From assembly GCA_963668545.1 (NCBI GenBank), contig OY764868.1, positions 186,001-250,000 on the forward strand: a stretch of DNA of 64,000 nt, given 5' to 3'. The notes beneath the pieces were generated by a model. The model was given only the letters and a program-made list of their open reading frames with translations, did no database searches and was not told the DNA's origin. Shown here in pieces: positions 52,468 to 62,360 of the stretch (the stretch's first letter is position 1; every line of letters starts with the position of its first letter). The translations under genes and the position numbers were made by a program. The stretch is from G963662265 sp963668545. GTDB taxonomy: Bacteria; Spirochaetota; Spirochaetia; CADAEX01.

Positions 52468-53034
52468 ATGGGTATAATTGAAATTGCTGAAAACTTAATA
52501 ACAAACGGTCAGTTTGATGATGCCAAAAAAATATTGAATCAGTTTCTGGAAGATGAACCTGATAACAATGAAGCAATATGCCTGATGGGAATAGCACTTA
52601 CAGAAATCGGCGAGAATGACAAGGCAATAAAAGCACTCAAATTCTGTCTGAAAAACAATGAATATAATGCAGCTGCATGGGAAGCTCTCGGATGTGCATG
52701 GCTGAGGAAGAATGACTATATACAGGCAAAAGAGGCCCTTGAAAATGCACTTCGCTTTGAACCGGAGAACTGGTCAATTTTGAGAAATCTGGGTGTTTTA
52801 TCCATACTTAAGCGGGATTATAAAAAAGCAAGGGAACTTCTTGAGTCGGCATTATCAAAAAACAGAAACGACTATAAATCCCTGTATGCGCTTATATATG
52901 TATGTGTTAATCTTAAAGACTATGAAACAGCTGAAAAACTCATTAGCGATGTTTTCCTTCTCAGGATACCTGACGAAATACGTTCAGATCTTGAGAACCT
53001 GCTTGTAAAAATCCAGTCAAGATATCTATACTGA
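52468..53034 (+). CDS. TPR-repeat protein
   Basis: A 188-residue tetratricopeptide protein with four or five TPRs (LITNGQFDDAKKILNQFLEDEP and similar, from residue 9 on). Such proteins bind partner proteins. The ATG at 52468 matches the first repeat; a TTG at 52429 would add a hydrophobic leader. No partner is obvious; it lies between the decarboxylase operon and ackA. Confidence 0.8.
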   Translation: MGIIEIAENLITNGQFDDAKKILNQFLEDEPDNNEAICLMGIALTEIGENDKAIKALKFCLKNNEYNAAAWEALGCAWLRKNDYIQAKEALENALRFEPENWSILRNLGVLSILKRDYKKARELLESALSKNRNDYKSLYALIYVCVNLKDYETAEKLISDVFLLRIPDEIRSDLENLLVKIQSRYLY

Positions 53035-53335
53035 TCCTCTTTACAATAAAGACTGTATCAAGAGTTTGATAAAATATAATGATCAGATAAGGTTTAAAAA
53101 GTACAGCAGTATCTGATGGATGTTTAAGGGATATGTGCATAACAGCCCTTTGTTTATTATCTATATCGATATTTTAATAACTATTAATTATTTATATTTT
53201 TATAGCTATTCTTAAACTTATTAAATTGATAAAAAAATGTATTTACTATATAATTTCTACGTAAGAGCCGGTCATATTTTCCTGTTTTTACACTTCTGAA
53301 AATATCAATTATTTACTTAAAACCTGGGGGTAGTA
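53035..53335 (+). promoter_or_regulatory. Leader region of ackA with a strong promoter
   Basis: TTGATA (53226-53231), 17 bases, TATAAT (53249-53254). The transcript would start near 53261 with a leader of about 75 bases. The rest is AT-rich and shows no gene. Confidence 0.75.
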
Positions 53336-54529
53336 ATGAACATTCTGGTACTCAACAGCGGCAGTTCATCCATTAAATATAATTTATGGAACATGGATGA
53401 AAAAAAGCTTCTTTGCAAGGGGATTATTGAAAAGATTGGATATGATGACAGCTCAATGACGTGTAAACACAATGGTGAAGAAGTTAAAATCGAGGAAAAA
53501 ATATCCAGCCATGCTGATGGTATAAAACTGATTTTTGATACGCTGACAGACTCCAGGGTTGGGATTCTTGAAGATATTAAAGAGATTAATGCTGTGGGGC
53601 ACAGGGTTGTTCACGGAGGCGAAAAGATAACCGCATCAGAGATTATTACACCTGAGATTAAAAAAATTATTGAAGAGTGTATTGAGCTTGCTCCTCTTCA
53701 TAATCCTCATAATCTTAACGGAATAGAAGCTGTTGAAAAAATCCTGCCTGATGTTCCCAATGTGGCAGTTTTTGATACTGCTTTTCATTCTTCAATGCCT
53801 CCCAAGGCATATGTTTATCCGCTTCCATATGAATTCTATACAAATTACGGAATTCGTAAATACGGTTTTCACGGGACATCGCATAAATATGTATCACAGA
53901 GAGCAGCCATGCTGCTTGGTATAAAATATGAGAAATTCAACTGCATAACATGCCATCTTGGAAACGGTTCTTCACTGGCAGCAGTCAGCCATGGAATATC
54001 AGTTGATACAACAATGGGTTTTACACCTCTTGCAGGTCTTCCCATGGGGACAAGAACAGGAAATATAGATCCTTCAATTTTATTATATATGATTGAAAAC
54101 CTCGGGTACTCAACCAGGGATGTGTCAAGAATTCTGAACAAGGAATCAGGTTTCAAGGGAATATCAGGAATATCCTCTGATATGAGGGACCTTAACAAGG
54201 CTGCAAGAAACGGGGATGAAAGGGCTATCCTTACCTATAATATTTTTGCCCATGCATGCAAGAAGTTTATTGGGGGTCTTGCTACAGAGATGAAGGGACG
54301 GCTTGATGCTGTTGTTTTTACAGGCGGAATCGGTGAAAATTCCTATGAATCAAGGGAGCTTATCTGCGACGGTCTTGAGATCTTCGGCGCCAAAATGGAT
54401 ATTGAAAAAAACAAGTTCAGGGGTGATGAAAGAATAATCTCAAAAGATGATTCTGATGTCAAAATCATGGTTGTTCCAACCAATGAAGAGTTGATGATAG
54501 CAATGGAGACAGAAGAACTGGTCAGGTAG
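53336..54529 (+). CDS. ackA: Acetate kinase
   Basis: A 397-residue ASKHA kinase that makes ATP from acetyl phosphate. NSGSSSIKYNLW at the start, the GHRVVHGGEK motif near 85, FDTAFHSSMP near 143, HLGNGSSLAAVSHG near 203 and GGIGENS near 325 are all present. Length is normal. It has its own promoter and terminator. No phosphotransacetylase gene is next to it. It links to the acyl-CoA-forming pathways of the window. Confidence 0.97.
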   Translation: MNILVLNSGSSSIKYNLWNMDEKKLLCKGIIEKIGYDDSSMTCKHNGEEVKIEEKISSHADGIKLIFDTLTDSRVGILEDIKEINAVGHRVVHGGEKITASEIITPEIKKIIEECIELAPLHNPHNLNGIEAVEKILPDVPNVAVFDTAFHSSMPPKAYVYPLPYEFYTNYGIRKYGFHGTSHKYVSQRAAMLLGIKYEKFNCITCHLGNGSSLAAVSHGISVDTTMGFTPLAGLPMGTRTGNIDPSILLYMIENLGYSTRDVSRILNKESGFKGISGISSDMRDLNKAARNGDERAILTYNIFAHACKKFIGGLATEMKGRLDAVVFTGGIGENSYESRELICDGLEIFGAKMDIEKNKFRGDERIISKDDSDVKIMVVPTNEELMIAMETEELVR

Positions 54530-54617
54530 ATCATAGTTTACAATTATGTATGGATCAAACCCGCTTAAATATAAACCGAAACAAAGATCTTTTTAGCAGA
54601 TTCGATACAGTAAACTT

Positions 54618-54653
54618 AAAGCCCTGAAAAGTTGATATTCAGGGCCTTTTTTA
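54618..54653. terminator. Terminator between ackA and nrnA (convergent)
   Basis: AAAGCCCTGAA (54618-54628) with TTCAGGGC and a T-run on the plus strand. Confidence 0.8.
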
Positions 54654-54714
54654 TTAATAAACAGTTTTTATCTTTTTATGGAAATAATAAAAATAAGAGC
54701 AGATACAGGCTGTT

Positions 54715-55674
54715 TCAGGAGGAATATACAGTACTGAAGTATTTTAATACTGCTTTTTTTGTTTCCTCCCTGTTCCCTGAAAATGAAAATCCTGAAGCTT
54801 TTCTGTGCCCGCCCCCATTGAAATCCCTGGCAATAGCGCTCAGGTCGGTATTGCCTGTTGTTCTCAGGCTCACCGTGCATTCATCCTGCTTTTCCTCCTT
54901 GATAAAGGCAATTACATCTGTATGAGCTGTTGCTGTGAGGAGTTGATAAAGAAGATCAGAATCTCTGTCTTTTTCCTGATGAACAGAATAATCAGTGTAT
55001 GTTTCATAGGTTGTGACAAGGCGTCCGGAGAAATGTTCCTCTGCCCTTGTCAGTATTTTCCCCAGAAGAATTCTTGAAGAAAGTGATCTGTTTCCGTGAA
55101 TTTTATAGAATATTTTATTGGGTGATACCCCTTCTTTTACAAGTTCTGAGGCCTCTTTCATGGCATCAGCGGAATCCTCTTCAAGGTGTCTGAAAAAACC
55201 TGTATCAGTACAAAAACCTGTAAACAGAAGCTCAGCTTCTTCCATTGTCGGTTTCTGGTCCATTGATTTAATGAGCCGGTAAATGAGCAGTGTTGTAGAA
55301 GGGGCATCAGGATCAATGTATCCGGCATCACCTGTTATTTCTCCTGTTTTATGATGGTCTATTATTCCGTAGGGGAAACTTTTTACAGTTTCAGAAAATT
55401 TTCCTGTCCTTTCAGGTGTTGAACAGTCAAGGATTATTGCTGCAGTTTTCCCGTCATTTACAGCTTTATTTTCTTCATCTGAAAAAAAACTGCTGAAACC
55501 AGATATTTCCGGTCTTGTCAGGGGAAGTTCTGCAAAGAGCTTTGATTTTTTCCCTATTCTTGCAAGGAAGCTTGAGAGTGCAAGCTGGCTGCATATGCAG
55601 TCTGCGTCAGGGTCTCTGTGCCCGAAGATCACAAAGTTTTCATAACTGTTTATAAAATTTTTGAGATTTTTCAT
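54715..55674 (-). CDS. nrnA: DHH-family nanoRNase/pAp phosphatase (NrnA)
   Basis: A 319-residue DHH phosphoesterase that degrades short RNA oligos and pAp. The N-terminal DHH domain has HRDPDADC near 19, IILDCSTPE near 85 and IIDHHKTGE near 105; the C-terminal DHHA1 has GGGHRKASGFSF near 295. It is first downstream of the M24 peptidase gene on the minus strand (13 bp apart). Confidence 0.9.
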   Translation of the reverse strand: MKNLKNFINSYENFVIFGHRDPDADCICSQLALSSFLARIGKKSKLFAELPLTRPEISGFSSFFSDEENKAVNDGKTAAIILDCSTPERTGKFSETVKSFPYGIIDHHKTGEITGDAGYIDPDAPSTTLLIYRLIKSMDQKPTMEEAELLFTGFCTDTGFFRHLEEDSADAMKEASELVKEGVSPNKIFYKIHGNRSLSSRILLGKILTRAEEHFSGRLVTTYETYTDYSVHQEKDRDSDLLYQLLTATAHTDVIAFIKEEKQDECTVSLRTTGNTDLSAIARDFNGGGHRKASGFSFSGNREETKKAVLKYFSTVYSS

Positions 55675-55687
55675 GTATCTGTCCTGA

Positions 55688-56848
55688 TCAAAAAGTTAGA
55701 ATATTTTTCTGAGGATTTTTACCAGATATTATCAGGCTTTTATTCCTGATATAACAGTCAATTTCTGTTCGCATCCCGAAATCCTCAAAATAAAGTCCCG
55801 GTTCAATGGAAAAACAGGATCCTTCAAGTATTTTCCTGCTGTCAGGGAATTCAACTGAATCAATATTTACACCATAACCATGAAGTTCGAGATCAATTGA
55901 ATGCCCGGTCCTGTGATGAATGCTGTCCCTGTATCCTGCATTGATAAGGATTTTCCTGACAGCTTTGTCAACTTCTGATCCGGTTATTTCTTTTCCCGAT
56001 GATAATGAATCATTTATCATGCAGGCAGCTGAATCTCTGGCTTCTGTAAGTGTGTTGAAAACCGATATGTATTTTTCAGGGACAATTTTACCTGTATAAC
56101 CGATCCAGGATATATCAGCATATACCCCTCTTTCCCCTTTCTCCTTTGCCCAGATATCAAACTGGATAAGGGTGTTTTCTGCAAGCGGGGCATCATTTCT
56201 TCCTGTTTCGTAATGAGGGTCTGAAGTATTCTTTCCGAAAGCTGTCAGAATTCTGTGTTCAGTTACAAGGCTGTTTTTCCTGAAGCAGTTGTGAATATGA
56301 TCTGCTATGAAATTTTCCGTCACTGTTCTTCCGCTTTTAAAGGAATCGGTTATAAGAGACCAGACTTCTTCAATAGTTGAATAAAGTATTTCTGCAGCTT
56401 TTTCATGTGATTCGATCTGATCAGGATCAAGTATTCCGAGATACCTCTGAATAAGTGGAGCTGCAGATGCTGTTTCAATTCCTGAACTTCTTATAAGGTT
56501 CTCCGTTCCCCCGTCAAGATATGAAAGGGTTGTCAGGTTCATATCGCTCTGCAGGGCAAAACGGCACCCCCTGTATTCCGAAAGAATCTGTCTGAGTTCC
56601 TCTTTTGAACTGTAGTAAACTGTTGTGCCTCTGAGGTGGTCAAGTATGCTTTTTTCCACCCTGTGCACAATTTTAAGCGGATCTCTGTCATAAAAGACAA
56701 TATAAAACCAGCCTCTAGAATTTATACTGTCTGTATTCATTTTAAGTACTGCGTCTGATATGGGATCTCTGTGTCGGAAATTAAAAAAAAGCCATCCTGA
56801 CAGGTTCTCTTCCAGAATGGCTTCTTTAATCTTCTTAATATCTGTCAT
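55688..56848 (-). CDS. M24-family metallopeptidase (Xaa-Pro peptidase type)
   Basis: A 386-residue pita-bread-fold peptidase. An N-terminal creatinase-like domain (1-145) is followed by the M24 core with metal ligands: Asp residues in QFDIWAKEKGERGVYADIS, His in HRTGHSIDLELHG, and Glu in SIEPGLYFEDFGMRTEID. It likely removes N-terminal residues before Pro, or is a dipeptidase. The ATG overlaps the stop of the upstream secreted-protein gene by a single base. Confidence 0.88.
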   Translation of the reverse strand: MTDIKKIKEAILEENLSGWLFFNFRHRDPISDAVLKMNTDSINSRGWFYIVFYDRDPLKIVHRVEKSILDHLRGTTVYYSSKEELRQILSEYRGCRFALQSDMNLTTLSYLDGGTENLIRSSGIETASAAPLIQRYLGILDPDQIESHEKAAEILYSTIEEVWSLITDSFKSGRTVTENFIADHIHNCFRKNSLVTEHRILTAFGKNTSDPHYETGRNDAPLAENTLIQFDIWAKEKGERGVYADISWIGYTGKIVPEKYISVFNTLTEARDSAACMINDSLSSGKEITGSEVDKAVRKILINAGYRDSIHHRTGHSIDLELHGYGVNIDSVEFPDSRKILEGSCFSIEPGLYFEDFGMRTEIDCYIRNKSLIISGKNPQKNILTF

Positions 56849-57270
56849 CAGAAATCAAAAACAGGAGCTTCCACATTAAAGCTGTCATTGTACCTGTCAG
56901 GGTCTTTTAACGTCCCCCATGACGGGTCTGTTTTTTTATTCCTGAGGAAAAGTCTGATATGTGAAAACTGACCGTTTTTCCAATATACATTGAAATAGGG
57001 ATATTCAGGTATATCACCGTATACTACCTCAGCTTTCCATTGTCCGCTTTCAGGAAGCTGCGGGTTTTTAAACCATGAATATGGTATAAAAGTATCTTTC
57101 AGTTTAAGGTCCTGTGTTTCGTAAACAATCCTGAAACCTTCGTTGTGATGATATATTTTATGAATATGCACAGTTTTTACATAGAATTCAGACTCTACAC
57201 TTTCACTCCATGCACTATAGGTAACAGTTGCAAGTATAATCAGTGAGAGGAGTACTACCCATTTTTTCAA
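56848..57270 (-). CDS. Small exported protein, unknown
   Basis: A 140-residue protein with an N-terminal signal peptide (1-22, LIILATVTYSAWSES) and a beta-rich, aromatic mature part (FYVKTVHIHKIYHH, then WFKNP and YFNVYWKNGQ). No lipobox. It starts the minus-strand operon with the M24 peptidase and NrnA genes, with a 1-base overlap. No family is recognised. The aromatic strands could form a small beta sandwich. Confidence 0.65.
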   Translation of the reverse strand: MKKWVVLLSLIILATVTYSAWSESVESEFYVKTVHIHKIYHHNEGFRIVYETQDLKLKDTFIPYSWFKNPQLPESGQWKAEVVYGDIPEYPYFNVYWKNGQFSHIRLFLRNKKTDPSWGTLKDPDRYNDSFNVEAPVFDF

Positions 57271-57340
57271 TTTATTACCTCCAAAAAGACGTATTTAAAT
57301 TATATAACCAATAATATCCTAAATCAAGCTAAAAAAGTTT

Positions 57341-58285
57341 TTACTCAAGACCCAGAGTTGCAAGCATTATTGCCTTTATTGTATGTTTTCTGTTTTCCGC
57401 CTGGTTCCATGCTTCAGACATTTCTCCGTCAATAACATCCTGAGTCACTTCATTCCCTTTTACAGCAGGGAGGCAGTGAAGGAAGATTGTTTTCCTGCCT
57501 GTTTTTTTCATAAGACTGCTGTTGACCTGATAGGGGCTGAGAAGTTTTTTCCTTTCTTCAATTTTGTCTTCCTCTCCCATTGATGCCCATACATCTGTAT
57601 AAACTGCATCAGCATTGAGAACCCCTTTGTCAGGGTCATCAGTTATTTCAATCTCAGCACCTGATTCAGATGCAAACTTTTCTGACATTTTTACAATATG
57701 TTTTTCAGGCTGAAGAGAAGCAGGAGAAGCGACTGCTATATTTACTCCCAGTTTTGCACAGCCTATGAGAAGAGAGTTTGCCACATTATTTCTGCCGTCT
57801 CCGACATATGCAAGTTTTTTGTCTTTAAGAGTGCCGAAGTATTCCTCCACTGTCATCAAATCAGCAAGAAGCTGGGTAGGGTGGTAGTCATCTGTCAGTC
57901 CGTTATATACCGGTACTCCTGAATATTCTGCAAGCGTTTCAACATGAGAGGTTTTGAACCCCCTGTACTGTATACAGTCAAACATTCTTCCGAGAACCCT
58001 TGATGTGTCTTCAATTGATTCTTTTGCCCCGAGCTGGATGTCTGAACTGGAGAGAAAGACCGGATGCCCCCCCTCTTCTCCGAAAGCTGTTTCAAACGCG
58101 CACCTTGTTCTTGTGGATCTTTTTTCAAACAAAAGCGCGAGAGTCATACCTGTAAATCTCTGTTTACGTATGCCGGATTTTCTCTCTTTTTTTACTGTAT
58201 GGGCCAGATCCATAAGATATCTGATTTCATCATATGAATAGTCTTTCAGTGATATCAGTGATTTCCCGGTAAGATTAACAGCCAT
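57341..58285 (-). CDS. argF: Ornithine carbamoyltransferase
   Basis: A 314-residue transcarbamoylase that makes citrulline from ornithine and carbamoyl phosphate, or runs backward to feed ATP from arginine breakdown. The carbamoyl phosphate loop STRTRCAFE is near 55, YRGFKTSHVETLAEYSG near 110, DVWASMGEE near 235 and HCLPAVKG near 275. The ATG at 58285 has AAGGAG before it; the longer frame from 58414 has none. It stands alone, so anabolic or catabolic use cannot be told apart. Confidence 0.94.
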   Translation of the reverse strand: MAVNLTGKSLISLKDYSYDEIRYLMDLAHTVKKERKSGIRKQRFTGMTLALLFEKRSTRTRCAFETAFGEEGGHPVFLSSSDIQLGAKESIEDTSRVLGRMFDCIQYRGFKTSHVETLAEYSGVPVYNGLTDDYHPTQLLADLMTVEEYFGTLKDKKLAYVGDGRNNVANSLLIGCAKLGVNIAVASPASLQPEKHIVKMSEKFASESGAEIEITDDPDKGVLNADAVYTDVWASMGEEDKIEERKKLLSPYQVNSSLMKKTGRKTIFLHCLPAVKGNEVTQDVIDGEMSEAWNQAENRKHTIKAIMLATLGLE

Positions 58286-58444
58286 ATAAACTCCTTTTCC
58301 AAACTGCTTAAAGAAATTCTGCGAGTGAAAAAAATCTTTCTGTAAGTTATTATTATACAGAAATTTATTACCATAAAACAGTATATTGGTCAACTGATGA
58401 CAGGTTTTTAGCACAATAACATGGTGTATAAAAACTGAAGGGGG

Positions 58445-58470
58445 AAAAAAGGCCCGGAGTTCTCCGGGCC
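58445..58470 (-). terminator. Terminator of the tig-clpP-clpX operon
   Basis: GGCCCGGA (58451-58458) pairs with TCCGGGCC (58463-58470); T-run on the minus strand. It lies 10 bases after the clpX stop. Confidence 0.9.
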
Positions 58471-58480
58471 GTAATTAGAT

Positions 58481-59722
58481 TTATGCAGATTTGAGTTCTG
58501 AAATGATCTCCGGCTTTTTATCACCGTTTATAACATCTTTTGATATAATTATTTTCTTTTTACCTTCGATTGAAGGGAGTTCAAACATAAGGTCGATCAT
58601 GAATGATTCAACTATTGATCGTAAGCCCCTTGCTCCTGTTTTCCTTGAAACAGCATGTTCTGCAATCGCATCTATTGCATCTTCAGTAAAATCTATATCA
58701 GTATCATCCAGCTTCAGAGATTCCTTGTACTGCCTTATAATGGCATTTTTAGGTTCAGTGATGATTCTCTTGAGGTCTTCCTTTGTCAGGTTTTCAAGTG
58801 CAACCTGAATCGGGAGCCTCCCAATAAACTCGGGTATTAATCCGAATTTTATCAGATCATCAGGATGAAGGTTTTCAAAAAGCTCTACAAGGTTTTTTTC
58901 TTCCGCTATTTTCACATCTGCTCCGAATCCCATCGGATGCTGTGATATTCTGGTTTCAATAATCTTGTCAAGCCCGACAAAAGCTCCCCCGCAGATAAAA
59001 AGAATATTAGCTGTATTTATCTTGAGCATTTCCTGATTCGGGTGTTTTCTTCCCCCCTGAGGCGGCACAGAAGCAACAGATCCTTCAATAATTTTAAGAA
59101 GAGCCTGCTGTACCCCTTCGCCGGAAACATCCCTTGTTATTGATATATTTTCCCCTTTCTTGGATATCTTATCAATCTCATCAATATAGATAATCCCTTT
59201 CTCTGCTGCTGAAATATTGTTGTCTGCACTCTGAATCAGCTTCAGGAGTATGTTTTCAACATCCTCTCCTACATAGCCTGCCTCTGTAAGCGTTGTGGCA
59301 TCAGCAATTGCAAAAGGTACATTAAGCTTTTTTGCAAGACTTTTTGCAAGAAGTGTTTTCCCTGTACCTGTAGGCCCCACAATAAGTACGTTTGATTTTT
59401 CCAGCTCTACATCATTATCAAGCTTGTCCTTATTGAGAACTCTCTTGTAATGGTTATAGACTGCCACTGAGAGTGCTTTCTTTGCTGCATCCTGACCTAT
59501 TACATACTGATCAAGGAATTTTTTCATTTCCTCCGGTTTTGCAACCTCGTCAAGCAGCTGGGTTTCAGGTGTTTTTTTAAGGTCTTCCTCAATAATACGG
59601 TTGCATACAGCAACACATTCATCGCATATATGAACACCAGGGCCTGTTATCATTTTTCTTGCAGATTCTGCTGCTTTTCCGCAGAAGGAACAGGCAATGT
59701 TCTCTTTTCTGTTTTTTGACAT
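58481..59722 (-). CDS. clpX: ATP-dependent protease ATP-binding subunit ClpX
   Basis: A 413-residue AAA+ unfoldase. N-terminal C4 zinc domain (CSFCGKA and CDECVAVC, 11-41), Walker A GPTGTGKT near 116, GYVGEDV pore loop near 150, Walker B IIYIDEIDKI near 180 and the ARTGARGLRS-like sensor near 365. It unfolds tagged proteins and feeds ClpP. It starts 4 bp after clpP, in the normal tig-clpP-clpX order. Confidence 0.97.
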   Translation of the reverse strand: MSKNRKENIACSFCGKAAESARKMITGPGVHICDECVAVCNRIIEEDLKKTPETQLLDEVAKPEEMKKFLDQYVIGQDAAKKALSVAVYNHYKRVLNKDKLDNDVELEKSNVLIVGPTGTGKTLLAKSLAKKLNVPFAIADATTLTEAGYVGEDVENILLKLIQSADNNISAAEKGIIYIDEIDKISKKGENISITRDVSGEGVQQALLKIIEGSVASVPPQGGRKHPNQEMLKINTANILFICGGAFVGLDKIIETRISQHPMGFGADVKIAEEKNLVELFENLHPDDLIKFGLIPEFIGRLPIQVALENLTKEDLKRIITEPKNAIIRQYKESLKLDDTDIDFTEDAIDAIAEHAVSRKTGARGLRSIVESFMIDLMFELPSIEGKKKIIISKDVINGDKKPEIISELKSA

Positions 59723-59726
59723 GGAA

Positions 59727-60332
59727 CTAACCTCTGGTAAGTATATTATCTATAAGGCCGTATTTTTTACCTTCTTCTGCAGACATGAAAAAATCCCTTT
59801 CAAGATCCTTTGCAATGGTTTTTCTCGGTTTTCCGGTATGTTTAGCAAAATAATCAATTGTAAGATTTTTCAGGCGGATTATTTCCTTTGCCTGTATGTT
59901 GATATCTTTTGCCTGTCCCTGGGCTCCGCCCCATGGCTGGTGAATCAGGATCCTGCTGGATGGAAGGCTGTGTCTTTTCCCTTCTGCCCCGCAGGTCAGA
60001 AGAAGTGCTCCCATTGAAGCTGCCTGTCCCATACAGATAGTCTGTACATCCGGCTTGATATACTGAATTGTATCGTAAATTGCAAGCCCGGCAGTTACTG
60101 AACCGCCGGGTGAGTTTATATATAGGCTGATGTCTCTCTGGGGATCCTGTGATTCAAGAAACAGAAGCTGTGCAACAACAAGATCTGCTGTGATATCATT
60201 TATTTCACCGTCAAGAAATACAATTCTGTCTTTCAGAAGTCTGGAGTAAATATCGTATGATCTTTCTCCTATCCCGGTCTGTTCTATAACAACCGGGACA
60301 AGACTGTTCATTTGTTCATTAATATATCTCAT
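59727..60332 (-). CDS. clpP: ATP-dependent Clp protease proteolytic subunit
   Basis: A 201-residue serine protease: catalytic Ser in GQAASMGALLL (near 98-108), His in SSRILIHQPWGG (near 125) and the Asp later in the chain. The handle and N-terminal loop are typical. ATG at 60332 or 60311 possible. It lies 9 bp after trigger factor and 4 bp before clpX. Confidence 0.97.
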   Translation of the reverse strand: MRYINEQMNSLVPVVIEQTGIGERSYDIYSRLLKDRIVFLDGEINDITADLVVAQLLFLESQDPQRDISLYINSPGGSVTAGLAIYDTIQYIKPDVQTICMGQAASMGALLLTCGAEGKRHSLPSSRILIHQPWGGAQGQAKDINIQAKEIIRLKNLTIDYFAKHTGKPRKTIAKDLERDFFMSAEEGKKYGLIDNILTRG

Positions 60333-60341
60333 GTCTGTAAA

Positions 60342-61700
60342 TTAATAGTTTGTCTGGATAAAATCAAGGAATTTAATTTTTTCACCTTTCCTGAACTTGC
60401 TGTTTTCCATCAGCATGTCATATGTTTTCCGTTCCTTGAGGCTGAGTCTTACATATTCCTTCATATTGTTCTGTTCAATATAGTTTTTAAAGTCCTCTTC
60501 ACTCATGCCGCTCTGAGCTGACTGGGTTCTGATTTCATCATCAAGTTCTTCATCTGAAGCTTCAATTTTTTCCTCATCACCTATTTTGCTGATAAGCAGC
60601 TGCCCCTTGACAGTTTTTTCAGAATATGGTCTCCATTCTGCAAGCATATCATCCTTTGATTTGTTCTGCATTGTGAGGATTTCAAGAACTTTGTTTTCAT
60701 CTCCTCCGAACTGATAGAGGAAGTTGCTCCACTGGTTTTCAAGTTCAGCATTGATCATTGCTGAAGGAGGGTCTACTTCGCTGTTTTCAATGATTTTTTC
60801 AAGGATTTTTTCCTGTTTTACAGCTTTCAGCTTGTTTTCAATCATTCCTTCCTGACGCTCTTTGATATCTTTTTTGAGATCATCAAGAGTTTTGTATTTT
60901 TCACTTATATCCTGTGCAAGTTCATCATCAAGTTCAGGAAGTTTTTTTGCTTTTACAGAAGTAACTGTTATTTTGAGCTTTACCTTCTTTCCGGCAAGTT
61001 CCTTGTATTCAAAATCTTCGGCATATTCCTTTTCAATTACTTTCTCTTCATCTTTCTTCATTCCGATTATTTCATCATCGAATTTGTAGTAGTTATATCC
61101 TGTTCCAACTGTGAAAGTGAAATCTTCCCTTTTTGTATCTTCAATTTCATTATCATTTTCATCAAGCTCAATGTAATTGACCGTTACAACATTTTCTTTT
61201 GCAGCTTTTCCGCCTTTCTTTTCGCTTACAATAGCATTCTGGTCCTGGTATCTTTTAAGTTCTCTTTTTTCATCATCAGCAGTCAGTTTCACTTCAGGAA
61301 TTTCAATTTCAAATCCTTTGTATTCACCCAGTTTTACTTCGGGGTAAGTTTCGTATGAAACAGTGAAAACCAGATCATTATCCAGGGTTATTTTCAGGTC
61401 TTCTTCATCCTTGAGTACCGGCTGGGAATAGGGTAGGGGTTTTTTATCAACATCCTTCAAAACTTCTTCAAGGCTTTTTTCAATCATATTGAAGCCTGAT
61501 TCTGTTATAAGCCCTTCTCCATATTTTCTTTCAAGTACTGCTGCAGGGACTTTCCCTTTTCTGAACCCTTTGATATGTGCTGTTTTTGAGTATTTTTTCA
61601 GAAGTTCATCATATTCTTTTTTTACAGCGTCTTTTTCAATAGTTACAGTTAATTCCACTACTGAGTTTTCGAGTGTTTTAATCTCTTTGTTAGTAACCAC
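60342..61700 (-). CDS. tig: Trigger factor
   Basis: A 452-residue ribosome-bound chaperone. The N-terminal ribosome-binding part (1-115) shows KGFRKGKVPAAVLERKYG near 40-57, the middle FKBP-type domain (about 150-245) is present, and the C-terminal part is helical and charged. Length is normal. It leads the tig-clpP-clpX operon. Confidence 0.95.
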   Translation of the reverse strand: MVTNKEIKTLENSVVELTVTIEKDAVKKEYDELLKKYSKTAHIKGFRKGKVPAAVLERKYGEGLITESGFNMIEKSLEEVLKDVDKKPLPYSQPVLKDEEDLKITLDNDLVFTVSYETYPEVKLGEYKGFEIEIPEVKLTADDEKRELKRYQDQNAIVSEKKGGKAAKENVVTVNYIELDENDNEIEDTKREDFTFTVGTGYNYYKFDDEIIGMKKDEEKVIEKEYAEDFEYKELAGKKVKLKITVTSVKAKKLPELDDELAQDISEKYKTLDDLKKDIKERQEGMIENKLKAVKQEKILEKIIENSEVDPPSAMINAELENQWSNFLYQFGGDENKVLEILTMQNKSKDDMLAEWRPYSEKTVKGQLLISKIGDEEKIEASDEELDDEIRTQSAQSGMSEEDFKNYIEQNNMKEYVRLSLKERKTYDMLMENSKFRKGEKIKFLDFIQTNY

Positions 61701-61964
61701 GGTTTTCCTCTTTAGATATTTGATTTAACGGCACCTATGAAAACTGTCGGTTTTCCGGATTACTGAAAATAATCCTTTTCTCTATGGTTAAAGGTGCCCG
61801 ATGCGGAACATGGTATCAGCGAGATTGACTCAATCTGCAATAAGATACAGTCCCTTTATATGTTTTAACAAAACTAACAATGAACAGGCTTTACAATACC
61901 AAAACCTTTCTTTTTTGTATATACCATAAACTGCAGTTATACTTTAAAAGTAAGACCATTTGAT
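61701..61964. other. Gene-free region upstream of trigger factor
   Basis: 264 bases, AT-rich, holding the tig promoter region. I see no gene or clear repeat in it; the tRNA-operon terminator lies at its far end. Confidence 0.6.
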
Positions 61965-61993
61965 AAAAAAAGCGATCCTTAATGGATCGCTTT
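61965..61993 (-). terminator. Terminator of the five-tRNA operon
   Basis: AAAGCGATCC (61969-61978) pairs with GGATCGCTTT (61984-61993); T-run on the minus strand. It follows tRNA-Gly. Confidence 0.9.
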
Positions 61994-62000
61994 AAAATAG

Positions 62001-62072
62001 AGCGGGAGACGAGACTTGAACTCGCGACATCCACCTTGGCAAGGTGGAGCTCTACCACTGAGCTACTCCCGC
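62001..62072 (-). tRNA. tRNA-Gly(GCC)
   Basis: A 72-nt cloverleaf with anticodon loop TTGCCAA (GCC). No CCA encoded. Last gene of the tRNA operon. Confidence 0.97.
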
Positions 62073-62101
62073 TTGTTTTTTGCAGTGAACTTCTCTGCTT
62101 G

Positions 62102-62183
62102 TGCGAGAGAAGGGACTTGAACCCTTACGCCTTACGGCACCAGATCCTAAGTCTGGCGTGTCTGCCAATTTCACCACTCTCGC
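62102..62183 (-). tRNA. tRNA-Leu(TAG)
   Basis: An 82-nt class II tRNA with a variable arm; anticodon loop CTTAGGA gives TAG. Acceptor GCGAGAG pairs perfectly. Confidence 0.97.
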
Positions 62184-62232
62184 AATATATATCATTTTTT
62201 CTGAATTAGTCAACAACTTTCAGAAAAAAATA

Positions 62233-62305
62233 TGAGCCGTGAAGGGTTCGAACCTTCGACCCGCAGATTAAGAGTCTGCTGCTCTACCAGCTGAGCTAAC
62301 GGCCC
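62233..62305 (-). tRNA. tRNA-Lys(CTT)
   Basis: A 73-nt cloverleaf; anticodon loop CTCTTAA gives CTT for AAG. Acceptor has one G-U pair. Confidence 0.97.
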
Positions 62306-62360
62306 AAGATTTAATAATTATTCGGAGTCTGGATCAGAAAACCTGATAATTATTGTTGTA